Shown in pieces: positions 22,946 to 34,033 of a DNA stretch of 64,000 nucleotides. The notes under the pieces were generated by a model. That model searched no databases and was not told the DNA's origin. It worked only from the letters and a program-made list of their open reading frames with translations. The DNA is from Pyropia haitanensis (taxonomy: Eukaryota > Rhodophyta > Bangiophyceae > Bangiales > Bangiaceae). Positions within the stretch are counted from its first letter, which is position 1, and each line of letters starts with the position of its first letter. Made by a program: the position numbers and the translations under genes. Location: positions 3,003,874 to 3,067,873 of the forward strand of contig SDUX01000002.1 of the NCBI GenBank assembly GCA_008729055.1, written 5' to 3'.

Positions 22946-24265
22946 ATGAGTGACGCCCCTCGCGCTGGTGATGCGGCGGTCGTTGTGCCTTCAGCCGCGC
23001 CGCCCGAGGCGATTGTGGAGGGTGCTGGTGGCAGCGGTGGCGGGGCGGCGGCGCTGCCGGGCGGCAATGCAGACGGCAGCAGCAGCCGCAAGGCCCCCCG
23101 CGAGTCAATCAGCTATTCAGCGGCGCGGGTGATCGGCAATGGGAGCTTTGGGGTGGTCTTCCAAGCGACGGTGCGCGAGACTGGGGAGACGGTGGCGATT
23201 AAGAAGGTGCTGCAGGACAAGCGGTACAAGAACCGGGAGCTCCAAATCATGCGCATGCTCGACCACACCAACGTGGTGCAGCTGAAGCACTGCTTTTACT
23301 CGTCGGGGGACAAGCCGGATGAGGTGTACCTCAACCTGGTGCTCGAGTTTATCCCTGAAACGGTCTACCGTGTGTCGCGGCATTATGGGAAGGTGAAGAA
23401 GGCCATCCCCGTCATCTACATCAAGCTGTACATCTACCAGCTCCTGCGCGCGCTGGCCTACATCCACTCTCTCGGTATCAGTCATCGGGATATCAAGCCG
23501 CCCAACCTGCTGCTGGATCCGAGCTCGCAGGTGCTGAAGCTGTGTGACTTTGGGTCGGCCAAGATCCTGGTGGCGGGCGAGCCCAACATCTCGTACATCT
23601 GCTCCCGTTACTACCGTGCGCCGGAGCTGATCTTTGGCGCCACCGACTACTTGCCGGCGATCGATGTGTGGTCGACAGGCTGTGTGATGGCGGAGCTGAT
23701 GATTGGGCATCCACTCTTCCCGGGCGAGAGCGGCGTTGACCAGCTGGTGGAGATCATCAAGGTGCTGGGCACCCCCTCCAAGGAGGAAATCCAAGCGATG
23801 AATCCCAACTACACCGAGTTCAAGTTCCCACAGATCAAGCCGCACCCCTGGGCCAAGGTGTTTCGCTCGCGGACCACCCCAGACGCCATTGACCTGGTTG
23901 CCAAGATGCTGCAGTACAACCCGTCGCTGCGGCTCAAGCCGATGGACGGCCTCACGCACGCGTTCTTTGATGAGCTGAGGAACCCCGAGACGCGGCTACC
24001 GAACAGCAAGCCATTGCCGCCGCTGTTTGACTTCAATGAGCACGAGTTCCACACTGCGGGCGCCGACGCAGAGCGGATCCTCCCGTCGGCCGTCTTTGCA
24101 GAGCTGCGTGAGAAGTACGGGCCACCAGGGGGCAAGACCGGCGCGGGCGGTAAGGCCAAGGCGGGCGGGGCGGCGGATACGGCAGGCGACGCGGGCGGCT
24201 CGACACAAGGAGACGGGAGCTCTGCAGCAGACGCGGCCGCAAACGGCACTGCTGGCGGTCATTGA
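22946..24265 (+). CDS. GSK3/shaggy-type serine/threonine protein kinase
   Basis: Glycogen synthase kinase 3 family (CMGC group), 439 residues in one clean frame, with GCCACC directly before the ATG. Residues 1-55 are a Gly/Ala/Ser-rich tail. The kinase domain shows the Gly loop IGNGSFGVV (63-71), VAIKK with catalytic Lys86, the RELQIMR helix (97-103) with its Glu, [12 protein letters not shown] (180-191) with catalytic Asp182, DFGSAK (201-206), and the activation segment [12 protein letters not shown], with Tyr217 matching the autophosphorylated Tyr216 of human GSK3-beta. CMGC-typical [29 protein letters not shown] and [11 protein letters not shown] follow. The catalytic loop has Pro-Pro-Asn where GSK3 proteins normally have Pro-Gln-Asn. 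The C-terminal tail is Gly/Ala-rich. Codon composition is less extreme than in neighbours, consistent with strong constraint. Confidence 0.96.
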   Translation: MSDAPRAGDAAVVVPSAAPPEAIVEGAGGSGGGAAALPGGNADGSSSRKAPRESISYSAARVIGNGSFGVVFQATVRETGETVAIKKVLQDKRYKNRELQIMRMLDHTNVVQLKHCFYSSGDKPDEVYLNLVLEFIPETVYRVSRHYGKVKKAIPVIYIKLYIYQLLRALAYIHSLGISHRDIKPPNLLLDPSSQVLKLCDFGSAKILVAGEPNISYICSRYYRAPELIFGATDYLPAIDVWSTGCVMAELMIGHPLFPGESGVDQLVEIIKVLGTPSKEEIQAMNPNYTEFKFPQIKPHPWAKVFRSRTTPDAIDLVAKMLQYNPSLRLKPMDGLTHAFFDELRNPETRLPNSKPLPPLFDFNEHEFHTAGADAERILPSAVFAELREKYGPPGGKTGAGGKAKAGGAADTAGDAGGSTQGDGSSAADAAANGTAGGH

Positions 24266-24871
24266 TGGGAGAGAAGGAGGAGGAGGACACGCCGTTTTTG
24301 GCTTTTCAACCTGCGCGTGATATGAAGGTTGTTGAGAGCGAGACCACTTGTCAAACCCTGTACAGCCCGGGATCTTTTTTTTCTCTGTAACCAGTTATAG
24401 AGTCCTCACTGCCTGCTGCTGCTGCTGCTGCGGTGATGCAGACGCCTTGGGCTTGGGCTGAGCTGCATTCTGCCCGTCTGCTGTCCCTGTCGCTGTGGCG
24501 CGGATGGTGTCGTCGGCGGACGGTGGAGGCGTGTTTTTGCGCCGCTGCGCACGTTGCTGTAGTAATCGTAGGTGGTGAGAGGCGTGTGGATGGATGTGTA
24601 TCGCTGCCTGTTGACTGTAGGTACCGCCTGACGCGCGCCGGTGCCATTTTTCTGTTTCGTTGTCGTATCTGTGTTGGGCAATCTCCGGGGGCTGGCGATT
24701 GCCGTTTTCGACTCCCCGTCTGACACGTGCTCCTGACGTGTGTGTGGCCGGCAGATCCTTGCCCGTGCTGGACAAAGGACGTACGATGCCTGCCCCCAGT
24801 TGAGAACGCCCTGATGCGCGCGGCACCAGATGAGTGACTCAAGGCGCACGGGAAAACGGGGCCTGGCACGT
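24266..24871. other. Convergent intergenic region
   Basis: Contains the 3' ends of the GSK3 and RlmN genes, which converge. GC content is moderate. A short (TGC)n tract lies near 24414-24432. No further gene is seen; open frames on the minus strand lack recognisable motifs. Confidence 0.5.
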
Positions 24872-26361
24872 TTAAGAGGTTGACGTCGCCGCGGCCGCGC
24901 CTTCCTTCTCTGCGGCTGAGCTTCCCCCGGCCCGCCGCGGCCGCCTGGACCCTGCCCGCACCGCTGCCGCGTCGACGGCGTGCTCAAACGCCTCGGGCAC
25001 CCGCATCCTTGGCGGTGACGGCCGGTCGCCGGGGCGGCCCAGCTGCCCGCACGCCGCCATCTCGTCGTCGCCGCGGCTCTCCCGGATGGTGACGGTCATG
25101 CCCTTGCGGACGAGAAAGTCCTGGAACGTCCGCATCGTCGCGCGGTCCGACGGTGCAAACTCGCTGCCGTCGTGCACGTTAAAGTGGATGAGGTTGACCT
25201 TGCACGGCACGCCCGCGGTCAGCCGCAGGATCCGCCGCGCATCGTCGAGGCTGTCATTGACACCGCGGAGCATGACGTACTCGAAAAACACCTTGGCCTG
25301 CGTCCGCCCCGCCGAGCCGCGGGGGAACTCGTCGCGGAGGACACCCATCAACGACGCGAGCGGGTACTTGCGGTTGATGGGCATAATCCACGAGCGCACC
25401 TCGTCGGTGCTTGCGTTGAGCGACACCGCCAGGTTGGCCTTGGACTCGCGCGCAAAGCGGCGGATCTCGGGTACGAGCCCCGACGTGGACACCGTCACCT
25501 TGTTGTGCGACATGTTGAGGCCGTCCGCGTGGAGCAGCGTCTCCACCGCCGGCAGCACCGCGTGAATATTGTGGAGGGGCTCACCCATGCCCATAAACAC
25601 CACGTTGGAGATGTGCGACTCAGCCTCAAAGTGCCGCCGCGCCTGCACCACCTGATCCACAATCTCCCCGACGGTCAGATGGCGGCGGAGGCCCATCTTG
25701 GCGGTCAGACAAAACTGGCAGTTGAGCGCGCACCCGAGCTGCGACGACACGCACAGCGTCGTGCGGCCCGCCGCGGGGATGAGCACGCTCTCAATAATCC
25801 CCGCCGCCGCGCCGGGCGCGTCGCCCGGCAGCCGAAACGTAATCTTGCGCGTCCCGTCCGCCGCCTGGTGCACCCCGTGGATGGCGAGCGCGTCGATGAC
25901 GGCCGCGTCGGCGAGTGCCGCCCGGAACGACTTGGACAGGTCGGTCATCTCGTCAAACGTGGCCGCCCACTTGTCCGCCTTGTACAGCCACTTCCACAGC
26001 TGCCGCGCGCGGAAGCGGGGCTGCCCTATCGACTCGACCCAGCCCTCCATCTGGCCGAGCGTCATGCACTTGAGTACCGCCCGGCCCGCCGCGTCGCGGA
26101 CGACCGCCGCGTCGGCGGCGCCGCCCTCGTTGGCCGTCACCACGTCGCCTTTGAGGAGGTGCACGGGCAGCGTGCCGCCGCTGATGTCGGCCGCCGCCGT
26201 GACCGCGGCGCCACGCGACGCCGCCGCCGCCGCGGCCGCCCGCGGTGCGGCGGCACCAGCCGCACCGCCCGCCCGCGGTCCACGCCCCGCCGCCGCCACA
26301 GCAGCGGCCGCCGCCGCCGCGCCCGCAGCCCGCGCGCTGCTCTGCCGACCGGGCTGACGTC

Positions 26362-26398
<37 letters not shown>

Positions 26399-26716
26399 GG
26401 CCGCTCGCCCGCGGCTGCGGCCGCTGCCGGCCGCCGCGGCGGTCGACACGTGGCGGGGGCGGCCACCCGCCGCAGGCCCCGCCATCGTCAAAGCGGTGGG
26501 GGGGGGGGCGGGCGCCGCCACCGCGGGGCGGCCGCCCGGCAGGGGCGGCGGCCACAACGACCGGGATGGGGTGGCGGCGGCGGCGGCTGCCGCCCGTCGG
26601 CCGCCACAGGCGACCGCGGCGCTGGGCCACAGCTGTCGGGAGGTGGCGCGGCAGAGTAGGTGGGAAGAGGCGGAAAAGGCCGCGCCGGCCGCGGCGGTGC
26701 CCATTGGCGGTGCCAT
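24872..26716 (-). CDS. rlmN: RlmN-type radical SAM rRNA/tRNA adenine-C2 methyltransferase, organelle-targeted
   Basis: Bacterial-type RlmN methylates C2 of A2503 in 23S rRNA and A37 of some tRNAs; a nuclear copy in an alga most likely serves plastid ribosomes. ATG 26716 gives 614 residues in one frame. The first 190 residues are Ala/Arg/Pro-rich and include a transit-peptide-like start (SASSHLLCRATSRQLW). The RlmN core starts near LKCMTLGQMEGWVESIGQPRFRARQLW, then TLCVSSQLG with the first accessory cysteine, CALNCQFC (Cys329, Cys333, Cys336) binding the 4Fe-4S cluster, VVFMGMGEPLHN, VTVSTSGLVPEIR, NLAVSLNAS, MLRGVNDS and CKVNLIHFN. Near the end is RGDDEMAACGQL, whose Cys556 corresponds to the methyl-carrying cysteine of E. 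coli RlmN (Cys355). All catalytic residues are present. An open extension to 26821 begins with GTG and is less likely. Confidence 0.93.
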
Positions 26717-27728
26717 GGCGAGGGGGAGGCCGGGTGCACGGCGGGGTGCGGGCAGACGACTGCGGGGCGGCGGGTGGGGTGGAGGGGGGGGAGCGGCGTA
26801 CAGCGGGAAGAGGCTCACCACGGCAAGCAGGCACCGACGGGGGGAGGAACGTCGAGCGGGGACCGGGCAGGGTACCCACGGTGAGTGGTCCGGCGACAGG
26901 GGGGGGGAGCACCTTCACGACCGCGGCGCAGCGCGGCGGCACGGCAGCGGCCACGCGGGCCTGCTCGACGGCGGGGAAGACGGCGGAGAGCTCCGTGAGG
27001 CACCTGGCCCAAACGGCGCGCAGATATTTTTTTTTTGTCGACGGCCACAGCCATGAACGGAATGACCGTGGCTCGTGGTGCAGATACAATTGGCAGACAC
27101 GCACGCACACGCGGACCAATTGCGGCGGCGGCCAATGGGGGGGAAGCCCGGCGCACGCCGTTCGCGGCGAAAGCCGGAGCGCAGACACCACCCCGAGCGG
27201 GGCCCCCACCCCTGCACCGCAGTGATTTTGATGTCGCCCCGACGCGTGGGGGTCCCCGCGGCAGCCGCGTGCGGGGTGGCGGCCCGCGCGGCGGGCGGGA
27301 GGGGGGGGGGGGTGTGGCGGCGGCAGGTCGGTGCGGCGCCCCCCCCCCCCCGCCCCACCCCCCCCGTCCGGCCCATCCCAGCTGGCGGGTCTGTCGGCGT
27401 CGACGCCCCTCCCGCCGACGCCACGCGTGCGCCGCGCGGCCGGCCGCGGTGCGTCGGCTCCCGCCGCGCCGCGCCCTGCCCGTGGCGGCCGTGGCGGTCT
27501 TTGGCCAGTCCCCGCGCCGTCCACGCCCGCGGGCGCCCCCGCCAGCGGCTGTCGCCCCCCCCCCCGGCCATCCCTACTGCCGCTGCTCCGCCAGCGACCC
27601 GCCCCCCCCCGCACCCCTCCCGCCCGCCGTCCCCGTCACCCACTCGCTTGGCGTCGCCACCCCCAGTGTCGATTGACGTCCGCCTTGCCCCCCCTGTGCG
27701 GCCGGCCCGCGGGGAGGCCGCCGTGACG
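26717..27728. promoter_or_regulatory. Divergent intergenic region between rlmN and the FKBP gene
   Basis: About 1 kb with both flanking genes reading outward. It contains an 11-T run in an A/T-richer patch near 27020-27120 (with CAATTG/TACAATTGG), the best candidate for promoter DNA. The rest is GC-rich low complexity. The promoter role is inferred from orientation only. Confidence 0.4.
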
Positions 27729-29335
27729 ATGGCGGACGCTGCCGACGCGGTGCCCCCCGCCGTGGACGGTGGCGGTGGCGGCGGCGGTGACGGCGGCGGC
27801 ACCGGCGGCCGCGCCCCCGACGGCACCGTCAGCGGCGGCGGCGGCAGCGGCGGTGGCGGCACGGGCGACGGCGGTGGGGTGGCGGCCGCCCCCGGCAGCA
27901 CGGACGACACGGGCGGTCCCCCCCCCCCATCCCCCCCTGCGGCGCTGCCGCCGGCGGCGGTGCTCGGGCTCGTCTCCCTCGCCGCCGCGTTGCGGGGCGC
28001 CCTCCCCGGCGGCGCCGGCGACGCCGCCGCCGCGGCCGACGATGGCGGCCCGCCGGTGCTGCCATCGCCCGACGGGGTGGACATGGCGGCGGTGGGCGAG
28101 GCGTACGGCGCGGCGCTGGGCCAGGCGCTCGCCACGTCGGGGCTGGGGCTGGACGTTGCGCTCGTCGTGAGGGGGATGCTCAGCGCGGCGGCGGGGGAGG
28201 ACAGCCCCATGAGTGTGCAATTGTGCGTGCGCGGGCGGGTTGGCGCGGGGGGGGGGCGGGGGGCGCAGAGCTTGCGTTGAGGTGGGGGGGGTTGGGGGGG
28301 GGGGGGGGGGTTGGTGGAGAGAAGACCCGAGATGGGGCTTGCGGGTGCCTGTGAGGCAGCCGCACGGATGTCTTGGCGTCTGGGGCTGCGCATGGGCAGC
28401 CTCGTGCGGGGGTCATGCGGAAGGGGGGGGGGGAAGGCAGGGTGCCGTGGGGCGGTCCGCCCGTCTCAACGCATGCGGCTGCTTTGGCCAGCCTCCTAAC
28501 CGCCCGCTCCCCGCCTGTGCTCATCCCCTGCCTGCGCTTTGTCTGTTGGGACTCTGCCTTTTCCCCCTCGCTGTCTTCCGTTCCCGTGCCGCCCTTTATC
28601 GCCGACGCGTCGCCGCGCAGGTACGAGCACCAGATGAACCAGCTGACCGCCGCGACCGCCGCGGCGGACGCCGCCTTTAACCGCTCCGAGGCGGATCGGT
28701 TCTTTGCCGACGCGGCCGCCGACGACTCGATTGTCGCCCTCCACCCGGGGCGGCTGCTGATGGAGGCGGAGGAGGAGCCCGCCCTAGACGATGGCGCCGG
28801 CGGCGGCGGCGGCGGCAAGGCCGACGCGGCGGGCGGGGGGGGCCCGCCGGGCGGCACGCCGCCCGACGTGCGCGTCGGGCCGGGCGGCCGACGCTCGCGG
28901 GGCGCGTCGGTGGCGGCCGCGGGCGACACGGCGCTCATCCTGTTGCAGGGGCGGCTGCTCGACGGGCGCCTCTTTTACACGCCCCCGCCAGCCGCGGCGG
29001 CGGCGGCGCCCGCGTCGGCGGCGACCGCTGGCGGGGCGCCCGCGCCGCCTGCGGGGGTGGCGGCGGCGGCGGGGGGGGGGCCCCCGCCCCCCCCGGCGGG
29101 CGTGACGGAGATGGTGCTGCCGCTGGCGTTGACGCTCGACGCGGACGTCACCCCGCTCTGCCTCGTCACGGCCGTGACGGGCATGGCCGTTGGCGGCGAG
29201 CGCACCGTCTACGTGCACCCCGACTCGGGGGAGGGCGTTGACGCGTTCTTTGGCGTCGCCATCCCGGCGGGCGTGTGCCTCGTCTTTGACATTGAGCTGG
29301 TGGGCAAGGAGGAGGGGGGGGGGGGGGACGCGTGA
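27729..29335 (+). CDS. FKBP-type peptidyl-prolyl isomerase with Mip-like N-terminal domain, two exons
   Basis: Peptidyl-prolyl cis-trans isomerase of the FKBP family in the Mip/FkpA-like arrangement. Exon 1 (27729-28222) has a Gly-rich leader, then the helical dimerisation-type domain: VGEAYGAALGQALATSGLGLDVALVVRGM and EDSPMSVQ. A GT-AG intron (28223-28620; GTGCGTGC at the start, CGCGCAG at the end) joins in phase to YEHQMNQLTAATAAADAAFNRSEADRFFADAA, the long linker helix. The FKBP domain follows: HPGRLLMEAEEE, GDTALILLQGRLLDGRLFYT, TEMVLPLALTLDADV, GGERTVYVHPDSGEG and the end strand VCLVFDIELVGKEE. The stop is TGA 29333-29335. Several FKBP active-site aromatics are not obvious, and Gly/Ala/Pro insertions interrupt the domain, so catalytic activity is uncertain. 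The start choice is the first in-frame ATG downstream of the GC-rich leader. Confidence 0.72.
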
Positions 29336-30353
29336 CAAGGGGCGGTGGTGGGTGGGGGGGGGGGGGTCGGTGGGGCGGAGAGAGCAGGGATGGGGAGGGG
29401 TGGCGTTTGGAGGGTGGTGGTTTGGGGGAGGTGGGGGGGGGGGGTGCAACGAGGGCAAGGTGGTGCTTGAGGCGGTGGCGATGGACGGAGAGGAAGGGGG
29501 GGGGTGGGGAGGCGTGTGCTCGGGTGGTGCTTTGGGGGGGGGGGGGGGGGGGGGGGGGGCAGCCTCGCCGGCCGGCACACAACGGCGGCGCGGCAGCCGC
29601 CGATAGGCCAGCGCCGCGGCCCGTGGCGCCGGCGCCGCCAACGCCAGGCGGCCGAGCCGCGTCGGCTCGCCCCGCTGTCGTCGCCGCGGCGTTTGCTCGC
29701 GGCGTCCGCGGCGGCGTGGCCACCACCGCCAGGACGGTGACGGCGGTGACGGCGATGGTGGCGGTGGTGTGACAGCGGCGGCGGGCACCCCCGCGTCAGC
29801 CGCGCCCATGGGGGGGGGGGGCGGGGGGGCGCCGCCGCCGCGGCGGCGCACGCCGGTGTCTCGCGTTTTTTTTTTTTCTCTTTTTTTTTTTCCGTGCCCT
29901 GCTGCGCCGCGCCGGCGCGCGATGCCGCGCGGCGGGCGCCAGTCAGGGGGCTGGGCGGGGGCCCGTCCGCCCGCCGTCGCCGCGGCGGCGCCAGTGCTAC
30001 GGCAGCGGCAGGGCGGCACTGACGGGCGGCTCCTCCCCGCCCCCTGCCCGCCCCCCCCCTCCCCCCCATCCTCTGGATGCACAGCGATGGGGACACCCCC
30101 ACCACACGACGGTACGGACGGGCGCCCCTGCAGCGAGCACATTGTCACGCGATGGCGGCAGCGTGCTGTGGGCGCCCGCCCGCGCGGCGGGGGGATCCGC
30201 CCGCGTCCCGCCCGACGCATCCCCACCGCCGCCCCTCCCCGCCCCAACCATAGACACAGCCCGCAGACCCACTGGGGGCTGCCGCCCACCCGCCGCGGCC
30301 GACGCCTCTCCCCCCTTGGCGCCCGCCCGCCGCCCGGGCGGCCCGCCGGCCGC
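29336..30353. other. Convergent intergenic region, G runs
   Basis: Between the FKBP and Nudix genes (convergent). The first 240 bases are GGTGG-type sequence with G runs up to about 20. Near 29868-29891 two T runs lie side by side. No recognisable gene; reading frames across it are Gly/Trp or Pro/Arg artefacts. Confidence 0.45.
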
Positions 30354-31099
30354 TCAGTACCCCCCAGCGGCGGCGCGCACCGCGGCGGCGTCCAGCTCAA
30401 ACGGCAGCGCGTCGACCCACTCGCCGTCGAGGCTCTTGACGCCACACTGGACCCCCCCGCCCCCCCCCCCCCCCCCCCCCCTCCCCCCCCCGGCACCCCC
30501 CCCCCCGCGGACCCGCGGATGTCGTCCAGCACCCGCCGGAGCGCCCAGCCAACGGTCACAAAGCTCAGCCCCCCCAGTCAATGTCCGCCCAGTCCACCAT
30601 GGCGGCCGCGTCCACCTCCCCCGCCGCCCCCCGCCCCACCCCCACCGCCGCCTCATCCGCCACCACCCCCCGGTACACGACGAGCAGCTGCGCCGCGCCG
30701 AGCACGTCGTACACGCCAACGAGGGAGCCCACCCGCACCGCCACGCCCGCCTCCTCCGCCGCCTCCCGCGCGGCACCCGCGGCGGCGGGCTCACCCGCCT
30801 CGAGGAAGCCCTGCGGGAAGCCCCACGTGCCGGCGCGGGGCCCCGCCGTGCGGCGGACGAGGAGCACGCGGGCGGCGTCGGCGCTCGTCGCGACGACGCC
30901 AACCACCGGCTTGGGGTTGACGTACGCGACGCGCCCGCACGCCGCGTCGCCACAGACGAGGCGCTCGCCAGAGGGGGTCGCCGCCGCGGCCAGCGCGGCG
31001 CCGCAGGCGGAGCAGAAGCGCGGGGGGGGGGGGCCCGCCCGGGGGGGAGTCCGGGGGGGGGGGGGGGGGGGGGGCGCCCGCCGCCGCCGCCGCTGCGCT

Positions 31100-31148
<49 letters not shown>

Positions 31149-31338
31149 GCTGCCGCTGCCGCTGCGGCCGCCGCGGCCGCGGCCGCCGCGCCGGGGGGGG
31201 GGGGGAGGCGCCCGCCACCGCGGCGGCGCGCGCGGGGAGCGGCGCCCGGCGGGGGCAGCCCCGCACGTGGAGCCGCGACGGGGACGGCGGCGCCGCCGGC
31301 GGGCCGACCGGCGTGCAGGGGGGGATGTAGGCCACCAT
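30354..31338 (-). CDS. Zinc-ribbon Nudix hydrolase, NUDT23-like, with polyglutamine
   Basis: Nudix pyrophosphatase resembling the plant chloroplast enzyme NUDT23, which acts on FAD and ADP-ribose. The start at 31338 (MVAYIPPCTP) is the first ATG of the frame. The N-terminal part is Pro/Arg-rich and contains about 16 consecutive glutamines (CAG repeat, 31104-31150). Then comes the zinc ribbon (FCSACGAAL and VCGDAACG), YVNPKPVVGVVA, VLLVRRTAG, and the Nudix box GFLEAGEPAAAGAAREAAEEAGV, in which the required Gly, Glu, Arg-Glu and Glu-Glu are all present. After a C run (plus strand) near 30566-30573 the frame changes and TVGWALRRVLDDIRG follows. A second change across the long C run at 30457-30490 leads to QCGVKSLDGEWVDALPFELDAAAVRA and a TGA at 30354-30356. 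Substrate is inferred from family. Confidence 0.8.
31104..31150 (-). repeat. CAG/CTG trinucleotide repeat (polyglutamine in the Nudix gene)
   Basis: About 15-16 CTG triplets on the plus strand, flanked by CCGCTG imperfect triplets. They read as uninterrupted glutamines with QRQRQR on one side in the Nudix protein. This is a typical slippage-prone tract. Confidence 0.9.
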
Positions 31339-32929
31339 GGGAAGCCGCCCCGGTGGGGAGGGAGGAGTCGAGGGGGGGGGGGGGAACGACGCGGCAGGGC
31401 GGCCGGTCGGGGTGGCACCGCCCACGACGAGCGGGGAGCGGGAGGTCCGCCCCCAAACGCCCAGATACAAGCGCGCCCGGTGAAGGACGGCAGGATACAA
31501 GTTGGTACATTACGCGGCGCGCTCCACTGTGCGGTAGTGTCACAGCTCCAGATGTGTGGTCAATGAATTCGGGCCCCGATCGGCTTGCGCAAACTTGTGC
31601 GGAGCATGGTGTCAAAGTGAAAATGAACGAATGGATAAAACCGTCCACATTACGAGACGGTTTACTGTAGTAGACGGCTGCGCACCACGGCGGAATTGTC
31701 CATTGTCGATCGAGACGCACGCATGCAGCAATCCACTCACCGTCGAGCACGTGTCAGGTTGTCTTGCCCAAAGAGTAAGCATGGTGCCACCCCACTATTT
31801 ACAGTTGGTCTGGTGACCCACACCAGCCTGCGGCGCTTCCTCGCCGGCCGACCGGGAGGGGAGGAGATCACCCACAACGCCCGTGGCCAAGGCCACCGCC
31901 ACCCCAAGCCCGCGCCGAGGTCCAGGCGCCACCGAGACCCCCGCCCGGGCGGGTCCCCTCGGTGGAAGGAAGCGGCGCCCCCCCCCCCCCCCCCCCCCCT
32001 ACCAATCTCACCGCATCGTCCGCCGCGCGCCCACCCGCGCACGCCCCCCCCCCCAAAAAACACCCGCCGCCGCGCCGCCGCCGCGCCGCCGCCGCGCCGC
32101 CGCCGCGCCGCCGCCGCCGCCGCCGCCCCTGCCGCCGCCGCGCGGGCGCCCCCCCCCACGCCACTCGCACCACCCCCCCGCGGCCACACCGCGGCCGCCG
32201 CCGCCGCGGCCGCCGCCGCCACGCCAACGCACGGCCGCCGCCCGCGGCGGCAGCGGCGGCGGCGGCACCGGCCGGCCGGCCCGCCAGCCCGCCCGCCCGC
32301 CCGCCCGCCCGCCCGCCCGCCCGCCGGCCGGCCGGCCCGCCAGCCGGCCGGCCGGCGTGGCGGCCGCCGACCGCGCCCGACCACGGCGGCGCCTCTCGCG
32401 AGCGCCCCGCCGAGCAGCGGGCACAGCCGCGGCCGCCGCCACGCCCGCCGCGCGCCCGGCGGCGGCGGTGTGCGCCAACGGACCGGCGGGGGCCGGTTGT
32501 TCCCCCCTCCCCCCCCCCCCCCCGCCCCCCCCCCGCCCGCCCGGCCGCCCGGCCGCCCGGCCGCCCCCCCCGGCCGCCCCCAGCGGGGGGGGCCGCCGCC
32601 GCCGCCGCCGCGGGCGGCGGCGCCACGCCACACCGCCGCGCGGCGGGGCGGCCCGGTGGGCGTGCCACCGCCGCGGCGGGCGCGCCGCCGCGGGCGCGCG
32701 TGGCGTGCCGGCGTGGCGCCGGCTGCCGCCACCACCACCGCCGCCACGCCCACCCCCACCACCACCACCACCACCACCGCCGCTGTCGCTGTCGCCGTGG
32801 CGGCGGGGCGGGCGCGTCGCCACTCCTCCCCCCCTCCTTCCCCCCTCCACGCCGACGCGGCGACGGCCACCGCCGTGCGGCGACGGCGGGGAAGCCGCGG
32901 CGGCCGTCGACGGGGGGCGTCCCGAAAAG

Positions 32930-32966
<37 letters not shown>
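32930..32966. repeat. Isolated poly(A) run of 37
   Basis: Thirty-seven consecutive A bases preceded by GAAAAG and followed by GAAAAGG, inside DNA that is otherwise almost pure G/C. Possible remnant of a retroposed transcript tail or simple slippage; no flanking target-site duplication was found by eye. Confidence 0.8.
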
Positions 32967-32968
<2 letters not shown>

Positions 32969-33346
32969 AAAGGCAAACCAGGGAGGGGAGGGGCGGGGGG
33001 GGGGGGGGGTGGGTGGGTGTGGGGGGGGGGAGGAGGGCGCCCCCCCGCGTGTGCGTGCCACCGACAGACGCCGCCGCCCGCGCCACGCACGGCCGCGGCA
33101 GCGGCGGCGGCGGCGGCGGCGGCGGCCGCGGCACCCGCCGCGCCCACCCCCCCCGGCGGCCGCTCCCCCCCCCCCCCGCCGCCACCGCCGCTGCCGTTGC
33201 GCGCGCCGTTGCCGTGGCGGCGGCCGCCGCACGGGGCGTGCGGCGGCGGCGCGCGCGCCGCCGCCGCCGCGTCGGCGTGCCGCCGCGGGTGTGGGGTGGG
33301 GGAGGGCGGCGGGTGTGGCTGGGCGGGGGGGGGGGGCGGGGGGGGA

Positions 33347-33405
33347 GGGGAGGGGAGGGGAGGAGAGGGGAGGGGAGGGGAGGGGAGGGGAGGGGAGGGG
33401 GGGAG
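33347..33405. repeat. (AGGGG)n pentanucleotide tract
   Basis: Eleven or so AGGGG units with one AGAGGGG interruption, followed by a GGGGGG run. The G-rich strand has many four-G tracts at five-base spacing and would be able to form G-quadruplexes. Confidence 0.85.
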
Positions 33406-34033
33406 GGGGGGGTGTGTGCAGAGAGGGAGCGGCCGCCCCCTGACGGCCGCGCCGCGCGCGGCGGCCGCGTCGGCACGGCGCCGCCGCGGCGGGGCGGCGC
33501 CGCCGCGCGCGGCGGCCGCTGCCGCCGGCGGGGCTGTGTGCGCGTGGCGGCGGCGAGCGGCCGGCCGCGGCCGCCGCGGCTGCCGCCGCTCCGCGTCGCG
33601 GCCGCCGCCGCCGTGCGCGCCGCGCGCGGCGGGCGCCCCCCCCCCGGCCGCCGCGGGCGGGTGCCGCCGTGCGCCGGGCGGCTGCGCAGGGGGTGTTGGT
33701 CGGCCGCTCGGCCGGCCGCCCCCCCCCCCCCGCCTGCCCGGTCGCCGCGTTCCCCTCCGTACCTTTTCCTCTGGGGCGGTCCTCTATTCCCCTCTCCCTT
33801 ACCTTCTTTTTTTTTTTTTTTTTGTTTTTCCCCCGCCGCCCCACCTCGGGTGCTTGCCCTCCCTCTCCCGCCCCACCCTCCCAGCCTCCGGGACTCGCCC
33901 GCTCTCTCCGTCTCTCCTCCTTCCCCCCCCACCCCTCCCCCCCCTCCCCCCCCCTGCCTGCCCCCCCCCCCCCTCCGCCCCCTTTGTCGGGTGGACCCCC
34001 CCCCCCCCCCCCGCCCCCAACCCCCCCCCCCCC

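Larger units (their letters stand above)
31339..34033. other. Long divergent intergenic region with simple repeats
   Basis: 2.7 kb between the Nudix gene and the ABHD17-like gene. 31480-31830 is GC-moderate and may hold the Nudix promoter. 32040-32350 is C/G triplet and (CCCG)n repeat. A pure 37-A run is at 32930-32966, an (AGGGG)n tract at 33347-33405, and an 18-T run near 33811-33828. All six frames are open for long distances because of composition. I see no motif supporting a gene. Confidence 0.5.

Noticed and set aside
23117..23959. 280-codon minus-strand ORF opposite GSK3
   Set aside because: Shadow of the strongly conserved kinase on the other strand.
25172..26659. 495-codon plus-strand ORF opposite rlmN
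   Set aside because: Antisense shadow; the minus strand has the complete RlmN motif set.
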